From assembly GCA_900545185.1 (NCBI GenBank), contig UQYH01000055.1, positions 1-14,870 of the forward strand: a stretch of DNA of 14,870 bases, written 5' to 3'. This DNA is from an uncultured Eubacteriales bacterium. GTDB lineage: Bacteria; Bacillota; Clostridia; UBA1381; UBA9506. Both the position numbers and the translations under genes were made by a program. Shown piece by piece: positions 1-7,144 of the stretch. Below the pieces are notes generated by a model that was given only the letters and a program-made list of their open reading frames with translations, ran no database searches and was not told where the DNA came from. Position 1 is the stretch's first letter, and every line of letters begins with the position of its first letter.

Positions 1-72
1 TTTTTTTTCAAGCAGAAGACGGCATACGAGATACATCGGTGACTGGAGTTCAGACGTGTGCTCTTCCGATCT
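1..72. other. Untrimmed Illumina index adapter (non-genomic)
   Basis: Bases 9-32 are the P7 flow-cell oligo, 33-38 are a six-base index (ACATCG, i.e. index read CGATGT), and 39-72 are the standard Read 2 / index priming sequence ending in GCTCTTCCGATCT. The eight leading T's match the poly-A seen when a read runs past the adapter end, so this is the reverse complement of a short-insert read-through. It is a library artefact and should be removed. Genomic sequence begins at about 73. It also creates a false in-frame ATG at 56 that would add 35 spurious residues to pnp. Confidence 0.98.
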
Positions 73-82
73 AGAAATAAGC

Positions 83-110
83 TGTAAAGTACGGCTTTAC
101 ATTTTATTTC
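83..110 (+). terminator. Weak hairpin plus U-rich tail upstream of pnp
   Basis: TGTAAAG at 83-89 pairs perfectly with CTTTACA at 95-101 around a TACGG loop, followed by a T-rich stretch (TTTTATTTCTT). The stem is 7 bp and AT-rich, so it is a weak terminator or processing hairpin. In most bacteria rpsO lies just upstream of pnp, so this could be the rpsO-pnp intergenic hairpin. That gene is lost to the contig end, so this is inference. Confidence 0.4.
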
Positions 111-160
111 TTATCTCTTGCTTTTGGTTTATTACCTCGAAAAAATTTTGGAGGTTAGAT

Positions 161-2260
161 ATGTACAGAAAATTTGAAACAGAACTGGCGGGACGTCCGC
201 TGGTCATTGAAACAGGTAAATTTGCAGAGCTGGCCGGCGGTGCCGTTATGGTGCGCTACGGCGACACGGCTATTTTGTCAACGGCTACGGCTTCGGCCAA
301 GCCGAGAGAGGGAATTGACTTTTTTCCGCTGAGCGTTGATTTTGAAGAAAAGCTTTATTCGGTCGGTAAAATTCCCGGCGGTTTTATCAAGCGCGAGGGT
401 CGTCCTACCGAAAAAGCAATTTTGGCGGCACGTGTGATTGACCGTCCGATTCGTCCGCTGTTTCCGAAGGATTTGCGCAACGATGTAGCGGTTGTCAACA
501 CGGTTATGTCCGTAGAACAGGATAACTCACCCGAAATTACGGCCATGATCGGTACCTCTTGTGCCATCAGTATTTCGGATATTCCTTTTGCAGGCCCCAT
601 CGGCGGTGTTGTTGTGGGTTATGTGGACGGCAAGCACGTGATTAACCCCACCAGCGAGCAGCGCGAGAAGAGCTTGATGTCCTTAACCGTTGCCGGTACC
701 AAGGAAAAGGTTGTTATGATTGAAGCCGGCGCTAAAGAGGTTTCGGAGGATGTTGTTTTTGAAGGGATTCAGCTGGCGCATGAAGAAATTAAAAAGATTT
801 GTGACTTTATTGCCGGGATTCAGGCAGAGGTCGGCAAAGAAAAGTTCAGCTACGAGCCGCATGTGATTGATCCTGAAATGTATGAGGACGTAAAGGCTTT
901 TGCAGAGGATAAGCTGAAAATTGCGCTGGATACGGATGATAAAACCGTTCGCGAAAAGAACTTAAAGGTTATTTATGAAGAACTGTATGCTCATTATGCC
1001 GATAAATATAATGAAGAAGAGCATGGCGCAGCCATTACCGAAGCTATGGAAAAGTTGCAAAAGACCATTGTACGCCGCTGGATTTTAGACGAAGGCAAGC
1101 GTGTTGACGGCCGCAGCATTACCGATATCCGTCCGCTTTCGGCCGAGGTTGCCTTGCTGCCGAGGACGCACGGCTCCGGTATGTTTAAGCGCGGACAAAC
1201 ACAGGTGCTTACGGTAGCTACCTTGGGTGCTATGGGCGATGCACAGGCGCTTGACGGCATTGATTTGGATGAACACAAGCGTTATATGCATCACTATAAT
1301 TTCCCCTCCTATTCGGTTGGCGAAACGCGTCCGTCAAGAGGTCCGGGACGTCGTGAAATCGGTCACGGTGCACTGGCGGAGCGTGCGCTGGAGCCGGTTG
1401 TGCCGTCTGAAGAGGAATTTCCGTATGCCATCCGCTTGGTATCGGAGGTTTTAAGCTCTAACGGCAGTACCTCTCAGGCCAGCGTTTGCGCCAGCACCTT
1501 GGCACTGATGGATGCCGGTGTGCCGATTAAGGCACCTGTTGCCGGTATTTCGGTCGGCTTGGTTACCGAGGGTGAGCGCTTTATCACAATGGTAGATATT
1601 CAAGGTCTTGAGGACTTTTACGGCGATATGGACTTTAAGGTTGCCGGTACGAAGAAGGGTATCACCGCTATCCAGATGGATATTAAAATTGACGGCTTAA
1701 CACCGCAGATTATTAAACAGGCACTGGCACAAACCCGTAATGCACGGTTCTATATTATTGACGAAGTGCTTTTAAAGACCATTGCAGAACCCAGAAAGTC
1801 GCTTTCGGTTTATGCACCGAAAATCTTTACTATGACGATTGATACCGATAAGATTCGTGACGTTATCGGCTCCGGCGGTAAAACCATTCAAAAGATTATT
1901 GCCGAAACCGGCGTTAAAATCGATATTGAAGATGACGGTAAGGTTTACATTGCAACGGCTGATGAGGCAATGGCCAACAAGGCAATGGAAATTATTAAGG
2001 GCTTAACCGGTAACATTGAAATCGGTTCTATTTACAAAGGTAAGGTTGTTAATATTCTGCCCTTCGGCGCATTTGTAGAATTTTTGCCCGGCAAGGACGG
2101 TATGGTGCACATCTCCAAGCTGGCAAATCACCGTGTGGCCAAGGTTGAGGATGAAGTGAACATCGGCGATGAAGTTATGGTTAAGGTCATTGAAATCGAC
2201 AGACAGGGTCGCATTAACCTCTCGCGCAAGGACGCAATGAACGAATTAAATCTTTGGTAA
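161..2260 (+). CDS. pnp: Polyribonucleotide nucleotidyltransferase (PNPase)
   Basis: PNPase is a trimeric 3'-to-5' phosphorolytic exoribonuclease that releases nucleoside diphosphates during mRNA decay and can add 3' tails. The 699-aa product has the usual family length and order: RNase PH-like domain 1 (about 10-145), a helical linker, RNase PH-like domain 2 (about 310-530) with FPSYSVGE at 381 and the acidic GDMDFK motif at 488, a KH domain with the GSGG loop at 570-573, and a C-terminal S1 domain (about 622-692). The start is set at ATG 161, which follows a GGAGGT ribosome site at 150-155 and begins MYRKFETELAGR as in the family. The frame remains open upstream only because of adapter sequence. 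A GC-rich hairpin follows the stop. rpsO, the usual upstream partner, is not in the window. Confidence 0.97.
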   Translation: MYRKFETELAGRPLVIETGKFAELAGGAVMVRYGDTAILSTATASAKPREGIDFFPLSVDFEEKLYSVGKIPGGFIKREGRPTEKAILAARVIDRPIRPLFPKDLRNDVAVVNTVMSVEQDNSPEITAMIGTSCAISISDIPFAGPIGGVVVGYVDGKHVINPTSEQREKSLMSLTVAGTKEKVVMIEAGAKEVSEDVVFEGIQLAHEEIKKICDFIAGIQAEVGKEKFSYEPHVIDPEMYEDVKAFAEDKLKIALDTDDKTVREKNLKVIYEELYAHYADKYNEEEHGAAITEAMEKLQKTIVRRWILDEGKRVDGRSITDIRPLSAEVALLPRTHGSGMFKRGQTQVLTVATLGAMGDAQALDGIDLDEHKRYMHHYNFPSYSVGETRPSRGPGRREIGHGALAERALEPVVPSEEEFPYAIRLVSEVLSSNGSTSQASVCASTLALMDAGVPIKAPVAGISVGLVTEGERFITMVDIQGLEDFYGDMDFKVAGTKKGITAIQMDIKIDGLTPQIIKQALAQTRNARFYIIDEVLLKTIAEPRKSLSVYAPKIFTMTIDTDKIRDVIGSGGKTIQKIIAETGVKIDIEDDGKVYIATADEAMANKAMEIIKGLTGNIEIGSIYKGKVVNILPFGAFVEFLPGKDGMVHISKLANHRVAKVEDEVNIGDEVMVKVIEIDRQGRINLSRKDAMNELNLW

Positions 2261-2267
2261 AAACAAG

Positions 2268-2302
2268 GCGCGGCGGTCGGCAATGTCGGCTTGCCGCGCT
2301 TT
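2268..2302 (+). terminator. GC-rich hairpin after pnp
   Basis: GCGCGGC (2268-2274) can pair with GCCGCGC (2293-2299), or internally CGGCAA can pair with TTGCCG. Only a short TTT follows, so termination may be partial. The stem could instead protect the pnp mRNA 3' end. Confidence 0.5.
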
Positions 2303-2307
2303 AGAGT

Positions 2308-2389
2308 TAGGCATCTGAAAGCCATCTGCCATATGGGGTTGACTCCTAATGCCTACCCCCTGTATGGGGTCGGCTGCATGCCTGTGGAG
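2308..2389 (+). promoter_or_regulatory. Possible structured leader before the radical SAM gene
   Basis: AGGCAT at 2309-2314 can pair with either of two downstream ATGCCT copies (2349-2354 or 2378-2383). The second copy ends 3 nt before the GGAG ribosome site at 2386-2389. In addition CCATA...GGGGT (2329-2339) can pair with ACCCC...TATGG (2355-2367), and TATGGGGT occurs twice. These are competing foldings seen directly. I recognise no known riboswitch class, and a regulatory role is inference. Confidence 0.3.
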
Positions 2390-2396
2390 TAATTAT

Positions 2397-4055
2397 ATGC
2401 TTTTGGTTGGGATTAACGCAAAATATATTCACAGCAATTTGGCGATTCGATATTTGGCTGCGGCGGAGCCGCGCTGCCGTTTTTGCGAATACAGCATTGC
2501 AGACAGGCCGGAGCAGATTGCGGCAGACCTGTTTAAAACAGGTGCGCGCGCCTTTTTGTTCTCTTGCTATATATGGAACATTGAAACCGTTTTGCGCGTT
2601 TGCGAAATTTTAAAGGCGGCCGACAGAACCCTGCGGTTGGCGCTCGGCGGCCCGGAGGTCAGCCTTGACGCGGAGGCTTGTCTTGCCGCACATCCGTCGG
2701 TTGACTTTATTTTGTGCGGTGAGGGGGAGCCTTCCATTACGCCGTTTGCCGACATGCTGTGTGCGGATGGCAGTCCCGATGCCGTACCGGGGCTTTGGTA
2801 TCGGTTGGGGGACACTATATGCAAAAGCCCCTTACCACCGCAGGAGGCCGATTTGGAAGCCCTTCCGTTCCCGTATACCGATGCGGATATGGAGGCGCTG
2901 CAAAATCGGATTGTATATTTTGAAACTTCGCGCGGATGTCCGTATCGGTGCGCATTTTGCCTTTCGGGCAGCGCCGGACGGCTGCGGTTTTTGTCGGTCG
3001 AACGTACAATGCGTGCGGTTGATTTTTTTGCGCGTCATCATGTACCGCTTGTGAAGCTGGTGGACAGAACCTTTAATGCCGAACCCAAACGGGCACTGGC
3101 CATTATTGAGGGGATTAAGGCGCGCGGCGGACAAACAACGTACCATTTTGAAATCCGTGCCGAGTCTATGACGGAGGAATTGATTCACAGTCTGCAAACC
3201 GCGCCAAAAGGCATGTTTCAGCTGGAAATCGGTGTGCAGAGCACGAACCCCGAAACACTGGAGGCCATTTGCCGCAAGCCGGATTTTGAAAGGCTGACCA
3301 AGGTTGTGAAGGCGCTTGCCAAGAACAATAACATGCATCTGCATTTGGATTTGATTGCCGGCTTGCCGGGCGAAAGCCTTGCCATGTTTATTCGGTCGTT
3401 TCATACGGTTATGGCTATGCATCCGCACGATTTGCAGCTGGGTTTTTTAAAAAAACTAAAAGGTGCGGCGCTTAGTGCGCCGGGCAGCCGCTTTTGGTCG
3501 TTTCCACCGTATGAGGTGATTCACAGTGATGCCATGAGCTATGCGGATTTGCTTCTTTTAAAAGATGTGGAGGAAATGCTGGAGCGGTATTATAACAGCG
3601 GCGCGTTTAAAGTGACGGTGCCGTACATTTTAAAAACGCATTATGCGGGCAGAGAGTTTTACTTTTTTTATGATATGGCGGTCTTTATGCAGGGTGATTT
3701 AACGGCCAAAAGCCTGAAAACCATGTTTGAACGGCTGCACAAATTCGGCACGGAAAAGCTTGCCGACACCAAAATTACAGAATATTTAATTTATGATTAT
3801 TGCCTGCGGCACCGTGACTCTTTAAGCTTTATGCCGAGCGGTGACGGGCTGAAGGAAAAGGCGTTTGCCTTTTTAAAACAAGAGAAAACAGCGGCGCGCT
3901 GCTTCCCGTTATATGCCGGGGAAAAGCCGACCGCATTATATAAAAAAATACGTTTTGTTCCCATCGGCAGCCGCGTGTTTGCCTTTGATGCGGCGCATAG
4001 GACGGCAGTGGATGTAACAGAAGCCTTTGCCGGCCTGCCGGAGGGTTTAGAATAA
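2397..4055 (+). CDS. Cobalamin-binding-type radical SAM protein (DUF4080-like)
   Basis: The 552-aa protein has an N-terminal B12-binding-like alpha/beta domain (about 1-120, with GGPE and CGEGE motifs typical of these proteins). A radical SAM core follows, with the cluster-binding cysteines C181, C185 and C188 in RGCPYRCAFC, expected to hold a [4Fe-4S] cluster that cleaves S-adenosylmethionine. A C-terminal extension resembles the DUF4080 group common in Clostridia. The reaction and substrate are unknown, and no cobalamin-binding DxHxxG motif is evident in the N-terminal part. The start at ATG 2397 is chosen because GGAG at 2386-2389 sits 7 nt upstream and MLLVGINAKYIHSNLA matches the usual N-terminus. 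An in-frame ATG at 2349 lacks a ribosome site. It lies 18 nt upstream of mtrB, probably co-transcribed. Confidence 0.85.
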   Translation: MLLVGINAKYIHSNLAIRYLAAAEPRCRFCEYSIADRPEQIAADLFKTGARAFLFSCYIWNIETVLRVCEILKAADRTLRLALGGPEVSLDAEACLAAHPSVDFILCGEGEPSITPFADMLCADGSPDAVPGLWYRLGDTICKSPLPPQEADLEALPFPYTDADMEALQNRIVYFETSRGCPYRCAFCLSGSAGRLRFLSVERTMRAVDFFARHHVPLVKLVDRTFNAEPKRALAIIEGIKARGGQTTYHFEIRAESMTEELIHSLQTAPKGMFQLEIGVQSTNPETLEAICRKPDFERLTKVVKALAKNNNMHLHLDLIAGLPGESLAMFIRSFHTVMAMHPHDLQLGFLKKLKGAALSAPGSRFWSFPPYEVIHSDAMSYADLLLLKDVEEMLERYYNSGAFKVTVPYILKTHYAGREFYFFYDMAVFMQGDLTAKSLKTMFERLHKFGTEKLADTKITEYLIYDYCLRHRDSLSFMPSGDGLKEKAFAFLKQEKTAARCFPLYAGEKPTALYKKIRFVPIGSRVFAFDAAHRTAVDVTEAFAGLPEGLE

Positions 4056-4073
4056 AAAATGACGGAGGGTATT

Positions 4074-4283
4074 ATGGAACACGAATATGTTGTGATTAAA
4101 GCAGAAGAAAACGGCGTGAGCATTATGGGCTTAACCAGCGGACGCGACACGCGTTTTCATCATACGGAAAAGCTGGATAAGGGCGAGGTTTTTATTGCGG
4201 AATTTACCGAAACGACAACGGCTATGAAAATTAAAGGGAAAGCAAAAATTTATACCAAGCACGGCGCGATTGAGTCGGAATAA
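4074..4283 (+). CDS. mtrB: Trp RNA-binding attenuation protein (TRAP)
   Basis: The 69-aa product aligns along its length with Bacillus MtrB (VVIKAEENGV, GLTSGRDTRFHHTEKLDKGEV, then FTETTTAMK). TRAP forms an 11-subunit ring that, when loaded with tryptophan, wraps RNA carrying repeated GAG/UAG triplets and so represses trp genes. Of the three RNA-contacting residues in Bacillus (K37, K56, R58), the first two are kept as K33 and K52, but the third is lysine (K54). The threonines of the tryptophan pocket region (T21, T26) are retained. The start at 4074 follows GGAGGG at 4064-4069, while the ATG at 4059 lies before that site and was rejected. The gene is not beside folE (mtrA) as in Bacillus. 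No TRAP target is visible in the window. Confidence 0.9.
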   Translation: MEHEYVVIKAEENGVSIMGLTSGRDTRFHHTEKLDKGEVFIAEFTETTTAMKIKGKAKIYTKHGAIESE

Positions 4284-4333
4284 GTAAAAAATGCGGCTGA
4301 ATCGATGACCGCTGCAAAGGGGAGGTTTTTCTT

Positions 4334-4531
4334 ATGTGGATGGTTGTATATATTGCGCAAAGTAAGGAATCGGCCGAGAAAATAAGGATGCTTTTGCAGG
4401 AGGCCGGGCTGCCGGTTAAAATCCGCAGCGTGAATCAAAGCGGCAACGACCAGTTTGGCTGTTACGAAATTTTAGTGCCGGAGGCCGAGCTTACGGAGGC
4501 GCACAGCGTGATTATTGAAAAGGCACTGTAG
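4334..4531 (+). CDS. Small DUF2007-like protein
   Basis: A 65-aa protein beginning MWMVVYIAQSKESAEKIRMLL and ending in an EILVPEAELTEAH segment. This is the ferredoxin-like beta-alpha-beta layout of DUF2007-type 'putative signal transducing' proteins often found near pfkA in Firmicutes. It has no signal peptide, membrane segment or catalytic motif. GGGGAGG at 4319-4325 sits about 8 nt before the ATG. It lies between mtrB and pfkA and is probably co-transcribed with them. Its biochemical role is unknown. Family assignment is from pattern memory. Confidence 0.7.
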   Translation: MWMVVYIAQSKESAEKIRMLLQEAGLPVKIRSVNQSGNDQFGCYEILVPEAELTEAHSVIIEKAL

Positions 4532-4588
4532 TTTTTTTGATTTTGATACAATGTACAGCGGCAAAGGCCGCAGAAACGGAGGATGCAT

Positions 4589-5551
4589 ATGAAAAAAATC
4601 GGCGTATTAACAAGCGGCGGTGACGCACCGGGTATGAACGCGGCCATTCGTGCCGTTGTTCGTATGGGTTTGTCAAGCGGTATGGAGGTTTGCGGTATCC
4701 GCAAGGGATATACAGGCTTAATTCACGGCCTGTTTACAGAAATGAATGCGCGCAGTGTTTCGGATATTCTGCATCGCGGCGGTACGATTTTGCAAACATC
4801 GCGCTGCCCCGAATTTCGCGAGGAGGCCGGCGTTAAAAAAGCCATTGAAATGGCGCATCGCGTGGGAATAGAAGGTATTGTCGTCATCGGCGGAGACGGA
4901 TCGTTCCGCGGCGCGCGTGCACTTTCACAGGCCGGTATGCCGACCATCGGTGTCCCCGGTACAATCGATAACGACATCGGCTGCACGGATTTGACCATTG
5001 GTTTTGATACGGCGCTGAACACGGTTAAGGATGCCATAGATAAAATCCGTGATACGGCACAATCGCACGAGCGGTGCTCTGTCATTGAGGTTATGGGACG
5101 TGATGCCGGTTATATTGCGGCTTATGTTGCCATTGCAGGCGGTGCCGAAGCGGCCATTATTCCGGAAAATCCGTTCGATTTTGAACGTGATATTATTAAA
5201 CCGATTATGGAAGGTAAAAAGCGCGGCAAGGAAAATAACCTGATTGTTGTGGCAGAAGGCATTGGCGGTTCGATGGAAATGGCCGAACGGATTGAAAAGG
5301 AAACCGGCATTGAAACACGTGCCACCATTTTGGGCCATATTCAGCGCGGCGGTAGCCCCACGGTTAACGATCGTATTTTGGCCAGCCGCATGGGTATGCA
5401 TGCCGTAAGACTGTTAAAAGACGGCGTGGATAACCGCATTGTGGCCGTTAAAAATAATGTGATTGTGGACTATGATATTACGGTCGGCTTGCAGATGGAG
5501 AAAACCATGAATGCTGACATTATGCACATGCTGAAGATTTTGAGCCTGTAA
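4589..5551 (+). CDS. pfkA: ATP-dependent 6-phosphofructokinase
   Basis: Catalyses ATP-dependent phosphorylation of fructose 6-phosphate to fructose 1,6-bisphosphate in glycolysis. The 320-aa length is typical of the bacterial tetramer. Visible motifs are TSGGDAPGMNAAIR (8-21), the nucleotide loop GGDGS (101-105), GTIDND with the catalytic Asp127, the substrate-site MGRDAG (169-174), and GHIQRGGSP. Gly104 and Gly124 are the residues expected for ATP use; pyrophosphate-dependent enzymes usually carry Asp and Lys there. The start is ATG 4589, 6 nt after GGAGG at 4578-4582; ATG 4583 abuts the ribosome site and was rejected. A TACAAT box (4547-4552) upstream could be a -10 element but has no good -35. 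A small hairpin GCGGC/GCCGC (4558-4571) precedes the ribosome site. A strong terminator follows. Confidence 0.96.
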   Translation: MKKIGVLTSGGDAPGMNAAIRAVVRMGLSSGMEVCGIRKGYTGLIHGLFTEMNARSVSDILHRGGTILQTSRCPEFREEAGVKKAIEMAHRVGIEGIVVIGGDGSFRGARALSQAGMPTIGVPGTIDNDIGCTDLTIGFDTALNTVKDAIDKIRDTAQSHERCSVIEVMGRDAGYIAAYVAIAGGAEAAIIPENPFDFERDIIKPIMEGKKRGKENNLIVVAEGIGGSMEMAERIEKETGIETRATILGHIQRGGSPTVNDRILASRMGMHAVRLLKDGVDNRIVAVKNNVIVDYDITVGLQMEKTMNADIMHMLKILSL

Positions 5552-5558
5552 AAACTTG

Positions 5559-5593
5559 TGCCGCCGCAAAAACTTGGCGGCGGCAGCTTTTTT
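5559..5593 (+). terminator. Rho-independent terminator of pfkA
   Basis: TGCCGCCGC (5559-5567) pairs perfectly with GCGGCGGCA (5577-5585) around a 9-nt loop, followed by GC and six T's (5588-5593). It separates the pfkA transcript from the t6A cluster. Confidence 0.9.
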
Positions 5594-5615
5594 ATAAACA
5601 TAAAGGACTTGACAA

Positions 5616-6665
5616 ATGATGGAGACAAAGGTCATTCAATTTACAAAAGATACATCGGTATTGGACGAAGCGGCTTTGTGCCTAGAGTCGGGTGGTTTGG
5701 TTGCCTTCCCGACGGAAACGGTTTACGGCTTGGGCGCCAGTGCGCTGGATGCCGAGGCGGTTTCGCACATTTTTTTGGCCAAGGGTCGGCCGCAGGATAA
5801 TCCTTTAATTGTCCACGTGAGCAACCGTGCCATGCTGGAGAAGGTTGTGCGGCAAATTCCGCCGCAGGCCGAAAAGCTGATGGAAGCATTTTGGCCGGGG
5901 CCGCTGACGATTATCTTTGAAAAATCGGATTTAATTCCCATGACGGTTACGGCAGGTCTGTCTACCGTGGCGGTGCGCATGCCGAGCCATCCGGCGGCAC
6001 TGGCGCTGATTGAAAAAAGCGGCGTACCGGTAGCGGCGCCGAGCGCGAATCTATCCGGCAGCCCCAGCACCACACGTGCCGAGCATGTGATTGCGGATCT
6101 ATCGGGTCGTGTGGATTATATTATTGACGGCGGCCCATGCCGCGTGGGACTGGAATCCACGGTTTTGGATGTGTCGGGCAAGGTGCCGCAGATTTTGCGT
6201 CCGGGCGGCTTGGGGCCGGAGGACGTGGAACGCGTTCTCGGCAGCGTTACGTTTGATGTGGCGTTGAAGGATCAAAACGCCGTGCCCAAATGCCCCGGTA
6301 TGAAATATCGGCATTATGCACCCAAGGCAGAATTGATTTTGGTGGATGCAGGCGAGACGAAAAAAATGAGGGCGCTTTTGGCGGCCAATCGGCAAAACGG
6401 GCGCAAAACGGGTGCGCTTTCGGTTGGAGCGGTCGATTATGAAGCGGATTTTGTCATTGACTGCGGCACAGATGCGGCAAGCTATGCGCAAAATTTGTTT
6501 GACGCGCTGCGCCGTATGGATGATTTGGGCGCCGAGGTGATTGTGGCACAGCTTCCGCATGACAGCGGCGGCATTGTACCGGCGCTGCAAAATCGGCTGA
6601 TGAAGGCGGCCGGCGGTCATGTTGTGGCGGATGTGATTCCCGTTTCGGAGGATGACACTTTATGA
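5616..6665 (+). CDS. ywlC: L-threonylcarbamoyladenylate synthase, Sua5 type
   Basis: Makes threonylcarbamoyl-AMP from threonine, bicarbonate and ATP, the first step of tRNA t6A37 synthesis. The YrdC-like domain spans about 12-200, with PTETVYGLG (32-40), KGRPQDNPL (56-64), APSANLSG (141-148), and GLESTV (178-183) then LRPGG. A C-terminal Sua5 domain follows a linker containing CPGMKYRHYAPKAEL (226-240), giving the 349-aa two-domain Sua5 form rather than the short TsaC form. Tandem ATGs occur at 5616 and 5619; AAAGGA at 5602-5607 supports the first. Its stop overlaps the rimI start (ATGA), implying translational coupling. Close to the B. subtilis ywlC type. Confidence 0.94.
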   Translation: MMETKVIQFTKDTSVLDEAALCLESGGLVAFPTETVYGLGASALDAEAVSHIFLAKGRPQDNPLIVHVSNRAMLEKVVRQIPPQAEKLMEAFWPGPLTIIFEKSDLIPMTVTAGLSTVAVRMPSHPAALALIEKSGVPVAAPSANLSGSPSTTRAEHVIADLSGRVDYIIDGGPCRVGLESTVLDVSGKVPQILRPGGLGPEDVERVLGSVTFDVALKDQNAVPKCPGMKYRHYAPKAELILVDAGETKKMRALLAANRQNGRKTGALSVGAVDYEADFVIDCGTDAASYAQNLFDALRRMDDLGAEVIVAQLPHDSGGIVPALQNRLMKAAGGHVVADVIPVSEDDTL

Positions 6666-7144
6666 GTCAAAACACGCAGACCGCCTATTGCATACAAAAT
6701 TTGACGGCAGATGATTTGGACAAGCTTTGCCTTTTGGAGACGGCTTGTTTTGCAAAGCCGTGGTCTAAGCAGATGTTTACCGGCGAATTTCAAAATCCGG
6801 CGGCGCACTATAGCGGCGTGTTTTGCGCAGAGCAGCTTGTGGCCTATTTAGGCATTTGGTATGTTTGTGATGAAGGGCAAATTACCAATGTGGCCGTGCA
6901 CCCGGCGCATCGGCGCAGAGGGCTGGCGAAGGAGCTGCTGTTTTTGGCGGCGCAAAAGGCGCAAAAGGCAGGTATTGCGCAAATCACATTGGAGGTGCGC
7001 GAGCATAACACGGCGGCGATATGCCTGTATCAAGGCTTGGGATTTGAAACGGTCGGCCGCCGAAAGGGCTATTACGAAAACAGAGAGGATGCACTGCTGA
7101 TGACTTGTTTTTTGGCAGCGCATGAAGGAGAGAAAACAAATTGA
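6662..7144 (+). CDS. rimI: Ribosomal-protein-alanine N-acetyltransferase (RimI-like GNAT)
   Basis: A 160-aa GNAT-fold N-acetyltransferase that uses acetyl-CoA; the family acetylates N-terminal amines, classically ribosomal protein S18. The acetyl-CoA-binding motif A is ITNVAVHPAHRRRGLA (74-89), with the R-R-x-G-x-A type pyrophosphate loop at 84-89. EVREHN (111-116) and LYQGLGFE (122-129) are characteristic RimI motifs, and tyrosines 137-138 fall where the catalytic Tyr region lies. The start ATG overlaps the upstream stop by 4 nt, and its own stop overlaps the tsaD start, so the three genes form one tightly coupled unit. The actual substrate is not shown by the sequence. Confidence 0.9.
   Translation: MSQNTQTAYCIQNLTADDLDKLCLLETACFAKPWSKQMFTGEFQNPAAHYSGVFCAEQLVAYLGIWYVCDEGQITNVAVHPAHRRRGLAKELLFLAAQKAQKAGIAQITLEVREHNTAAICLYQGLGFETVGRRKGYYENREDALLMTCFLAAHEGEKTN

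Noticed and set aside
56..160. N-terminal extension of pnp from an ATG at 56
   Set aside because: The ATG lies in adapter sequence, and ATG 161 has a good ribosome site and the conserved N-terminus.
2300..2396. TRAP binding site upstream of the radical SAM gene
   Set aside because: Only two or three scattered UAG/GAG triplets occur, far fewer than the roughly nine to eleven regularly spaced ones TRAP needs.
2832..3428. 198-aa antisense reading frame on the - strand
   Set aside because: It is a shadow of the radical SAM gene, whose cluster cysteines lie on the + strand in this region.
4558..4571. GCGGC/GCCGC hairpin as a terminator before pfkA
   Set aside because: No U-tract follows it and it sits directly before the pfkA ribosome site.
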